This document shows positions 61,001-64,000 of a stretch of 64,000 bases of DNA, piece after piece (the first letter of the stretch is position 1; the number at the start of each line of letters is the position of its first letter). The notes below the pieces were generated by a model. That model did no database searches. It was not told the origin of the DNA and worked only from the letters and a program-made list of their open reading frames with translations. The translations under genes were made by a program, and so were the position numbers. Origin of the DNA: Gorsachius magnificus (taxonomy: Eukaryota > Chordata > Aves > Pelecaniformes > Ardeidae); the NCBI GenBank assembly GCA_034008185.1, contig CM067086.1, positions 65,332,286 through 65,396,285 of the forward strand, written 5' to 3'.

Positions 61001-64000
61001 CAGACCTTGCAATGCAGCTTACACTAACAATCTACCTTGAACGATTACTCAGGGGCACCATAATCAAGAGCTACTAAAATTGGAGAAAGCAGGATGCACA
61101 ATTAGGAAAACAAAATTGTAGCCACAGCTTCTAGCTATATAAAATAAAAGGGTGCTAATGCAGCATCAGCATACATCTACCTCAAAAAACATGGAAAGAT
61201 ACTCTGCCTTGGTTCAGTTAACCAGGACAGTAATTTTGTTTTTCCAGTATCTGCATCAAACGCAACCCAGAAGAGCAGAGATGTTCTTCCCAGGAACACT
61301 CACAAACTTCTGAGAGAAGAATGGGCTGTGCCATGAAAGGGTTTTCTGTGCCAGCCTTGTCAAAGGCAACACCACCGAATTATTACAGCTGCTCAATATA
61401 TCTCTGGACACCTGCCCCCCATATTATATGCAATTTATATTTAAATCTGTTATCTTCCCACTAGTAGATAAATGCCTTCCCCTGTGGAAATTTGGTGTCT
61501 TGTTGCAGGAACTGTGAAGGGTTTTGTTGCAAGTATTTTACACATCTGCATCAGCTGCAGATTACCCCCAAAAGATCAAAGATGCCTAGTGTTGCAGTAG
61601 CGGGAAGAGAGCGCTAACTGTTGAACACACTGCTCACAGAACTCAATGAGGAAAGGGTAGGGGGACCACAGGGAGCTTTTACCTTTAACTTGCAGTCTGC
61701 AAAGGATGTATTCTAAGGGACTCACAAAATAACCCTAAAAAAGGGAGCCAGAGGCTAAATGCCAGTGTTTAGGGCTCTGCACATTCATGGGCATCTGTAA
61801 GCACTGAGTGAGCAGGTAAGAGGAAGACAAAAGGGTAGAGCCTCCTCTAGAGTTTCCATCCACTTCTGCCTTGCCAGTAGACACAGCAGTTCATAGCTAC
61901 ATGTGCATCCCACTACTGATGACCAGGACATCTAGATGCATCCTGGATACTTCGTTCATCCATGAACTCAGGACCTTTCTATGCAGTTTCTGACCTCTCC
62001 AAAAGTCTGCATCTTGTTAATATACAAGGACGTACAGAAGTCCCACTCTGTTGCACAGACGTTGGCTTAGATTTTAGCTTTGTATTGCCATGCTTTCCTG
62101 TGAGTGTTGTTTACTTGTAACAGTGTTGCTTTAACTCCAGGCTCTTTGAATGGTATTTTCCTGCCTTTGCCAAGTCTCTGCCACACAGCTCCCGGTCCTC
62201 CAGCTAAGGGCTCCCATCACTGTATTAGTAAAACAACAATAATATATGTATGATAAAGCTATTCTCTAACTCTCTCCCCAGCTGTTTTATTCCAGAACAC
62301 ATGAAACATCTCCATAGTCACTAAACAGGAGACAGAGCAAGTCAGGCAGACTTACAAAGTGATTTGCCTTACAAAGTATTTAGCCTGACACACTTCCCAG
62401 GACACTTGGTGAGAGCTAATAGCTTGCTGTAGGCAGAGTCTCTGAAGCCATTTCTACATAGGAATGTACAATGGCAACATGTATAAAGTTACTGGGTGTC
62501 CGGAGAACCCTGATCTCAATTCTCACTTTACGGACATCACAGTCAGCTAGATTTTCCTATAGCCACACCCCAAAACCTAGCTGATTATTTCCAAAGAGAT
62601 TAACTACCATGAATCCTTTCTTTCCACTTGCATCTTTCTGAGGTTTCTTGACTAAATAATCAAATGAGTCCCAGGCAATCTCTCAGTGTGTTGATGGGAT
62701 CAAGTCACATATTGCTTTGTTGACTTTTTGTTTTGAGCAGTAAGACTGCAACATGCAGCATAATTGCCTAGGAGATATGCACAGAGTAACAGTGAGAAAC
62801 ACTGGATTAAGCTCCAAGATGAACCCCCAGTACCTGTGCTTAACTTCACCCTTGCTTGCCTTGAGGAGAAAGCTCAGGGTCCCCAAGGCAAAGAGGAATT
62901 GCTGGCTATCACACATTCAACATATTAGGCTGTAACATAAAAAGGCAGTGGTGACAAACCAGGGAATGCTGTAGCTTGGTTCAAAACCAGCCTAATTCAT
63001 CTGGACCGATTGGTTTTGACTGGTTGTTTTGGGGCCAGCAGACTGAAGGCACCAATGATGTGATGCTACCGCAGCTGAGCCAGATCCTCAGTCGGTGTAT
63101 AATGGATCCCTAGAACTTGCTCCTGTTGTACAGAGCCCTGTTGTAAATAATAAACTAAACTACTTGCTTTAAAAATCAACACATTTGAAGAAAAAAAAAT
63201 GAGAACAACAATGAAAATATCTGGCAGTAACTGTATTTATATATTTCCTTTAAAATATTTAGATTAAAAACCAGCTAGCTGCCTTATGCTTTGTGATTGG
63301 AGATAGTATCAGGAACTTAGAAAACAGCTTGGCAACAAACATTTAGCAGACCACACGAGCAGTAAAACGTACTGGCAGAGCTTGGATTCATTGTCTAAGA
63401 CCTTGACTGTGGTAGCTGGCACTAGAATCCTCTAAAGAACTGAAGGTAAATCGTAATATCATTCACATATCTGTAAACAAATTCAGTGCAATTGGTCCAA
63501 GTGAGAGCAATACTCAGAGAATTCAAAATAGTTTAACATCGGTGGTCAAACTCTCAAACTATATGCAATAATGGCATGGGATGGCATAGAATTACAGCTG
63601 GCAGTGATGCTCCTCTAAGACTTGTGAGTTCTCTCCTCTCACCTCTACTGACAAGGTGTAAAGTCTCTGTGCACACACCGTAAAATGCCTGTGGCCAAAG
63701 ACCATGCATTATGGGAACATATTTTGATTCGCAATTTATGGTGCAAGCTTGTTTATCACTTACCTCATTGCCCTTCTCCAGTACTTACCAAGGTTTAGAT
63801 GTTACTCACTGCAGAATGGGGTAAGTGAGTGAACTGGAAACTTGTCAAGGCAGATGAAGTTGTTTCTAGAAGGAGAAGTTCCCAGCCCACAACAATGTCT
63901 TGATCTGATGGGAACACAGCAGAGATGCAGCAGCAAGTGTAGGGGGCAGACTCTTGAAACAAATCCTCTACAAAAGCAAAGGCATCACAATGCATGAGAG
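58057..64000. other. Gene desert segment, no gene recognised
   Basis: Nearly 6 kb of AT-balanced unique sequence. 60840-61000 has AATTAATCAGCCC, AAATTAATAAATG and ATAATTAAATTC, and 63130-63290 has AAATAATAAAC and GTATTTATATATTTCC; both are enhancer-like at low confidence. No transposon, RNA gene or coding exon can be supported. Confidence 0.45.

Overview
The window is from a bird nuclear genome. Three things show this: nine CR1 LINE 3' ends carrying the ATTCTATGATTCT-type tail, an avian-type ERVL LTR, and an intact vertebrate OTX2 gene split by introns. The species cannot be determined from the sequence. There is no prokaryotic content: no operons, tRNA or rRNA genes, or CRISPR arrays.

The only intact protein-coding gene recognised is OTX2 on the + strand, a paired-class (K50) homeodomain transcription factor of the anterior head, eye and pineal. 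Three coding exons (15112-15208, 15624-15775, 17171-17791) join in frame to give 289 residues. A strong acceptor (AG at 14989-14990) puts about 120 nt of 5'UTR on the first coding exon. A likely 95-nt noncoding exon lies at 11454-11548, and a CCAAT-box promoter candidate at 11075-11175. The 3'UTR runs to about 19120.

Layout: 1-3440 is flank with one CR1. 3440-14990 is a GC-rich, CpG-rich and very homopolymer-rich upstream and 5'-intron region. AT-rich blocks within it, dense in homeodomain, SOX and POU motifs, look like conserved regulatory DNA. 14991-19120 is the main body of OTX2. 19120-24840 is a repeat-prone stretch with an ATTTT microsatellite, two minisatellites and a 230-bp AAGGC array. 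24840-64000 is a gene desert holding ancient and young CR1 copies, a solo ERVL LTR, a MITE-like element with 9-bp terminal inverted repeats, a decayed EIF3G processed pseudogene (about 42950-43810) and several enhancer-like blocks. That fits the known biology of OTX2, whose expression is driven by enhancers scattered over large flanking deserts.

The most unusual observations are the EIF3G retrocopy (processed pseudogenes are scarce in birds), a possible in-frame alternative acceptor that would add seven residues before the OTX2 homeodomain, a 15-bp bulged hairpin at 35524-35563, a POU-type palindrome next to an octamer at 28361-28406, and a duplicated block at 45533-45711 with each copy trailed by a different microsatellite. 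I found no new multi-gene system. Statements about conservation are inferences from motif content, because no alignment could be run.
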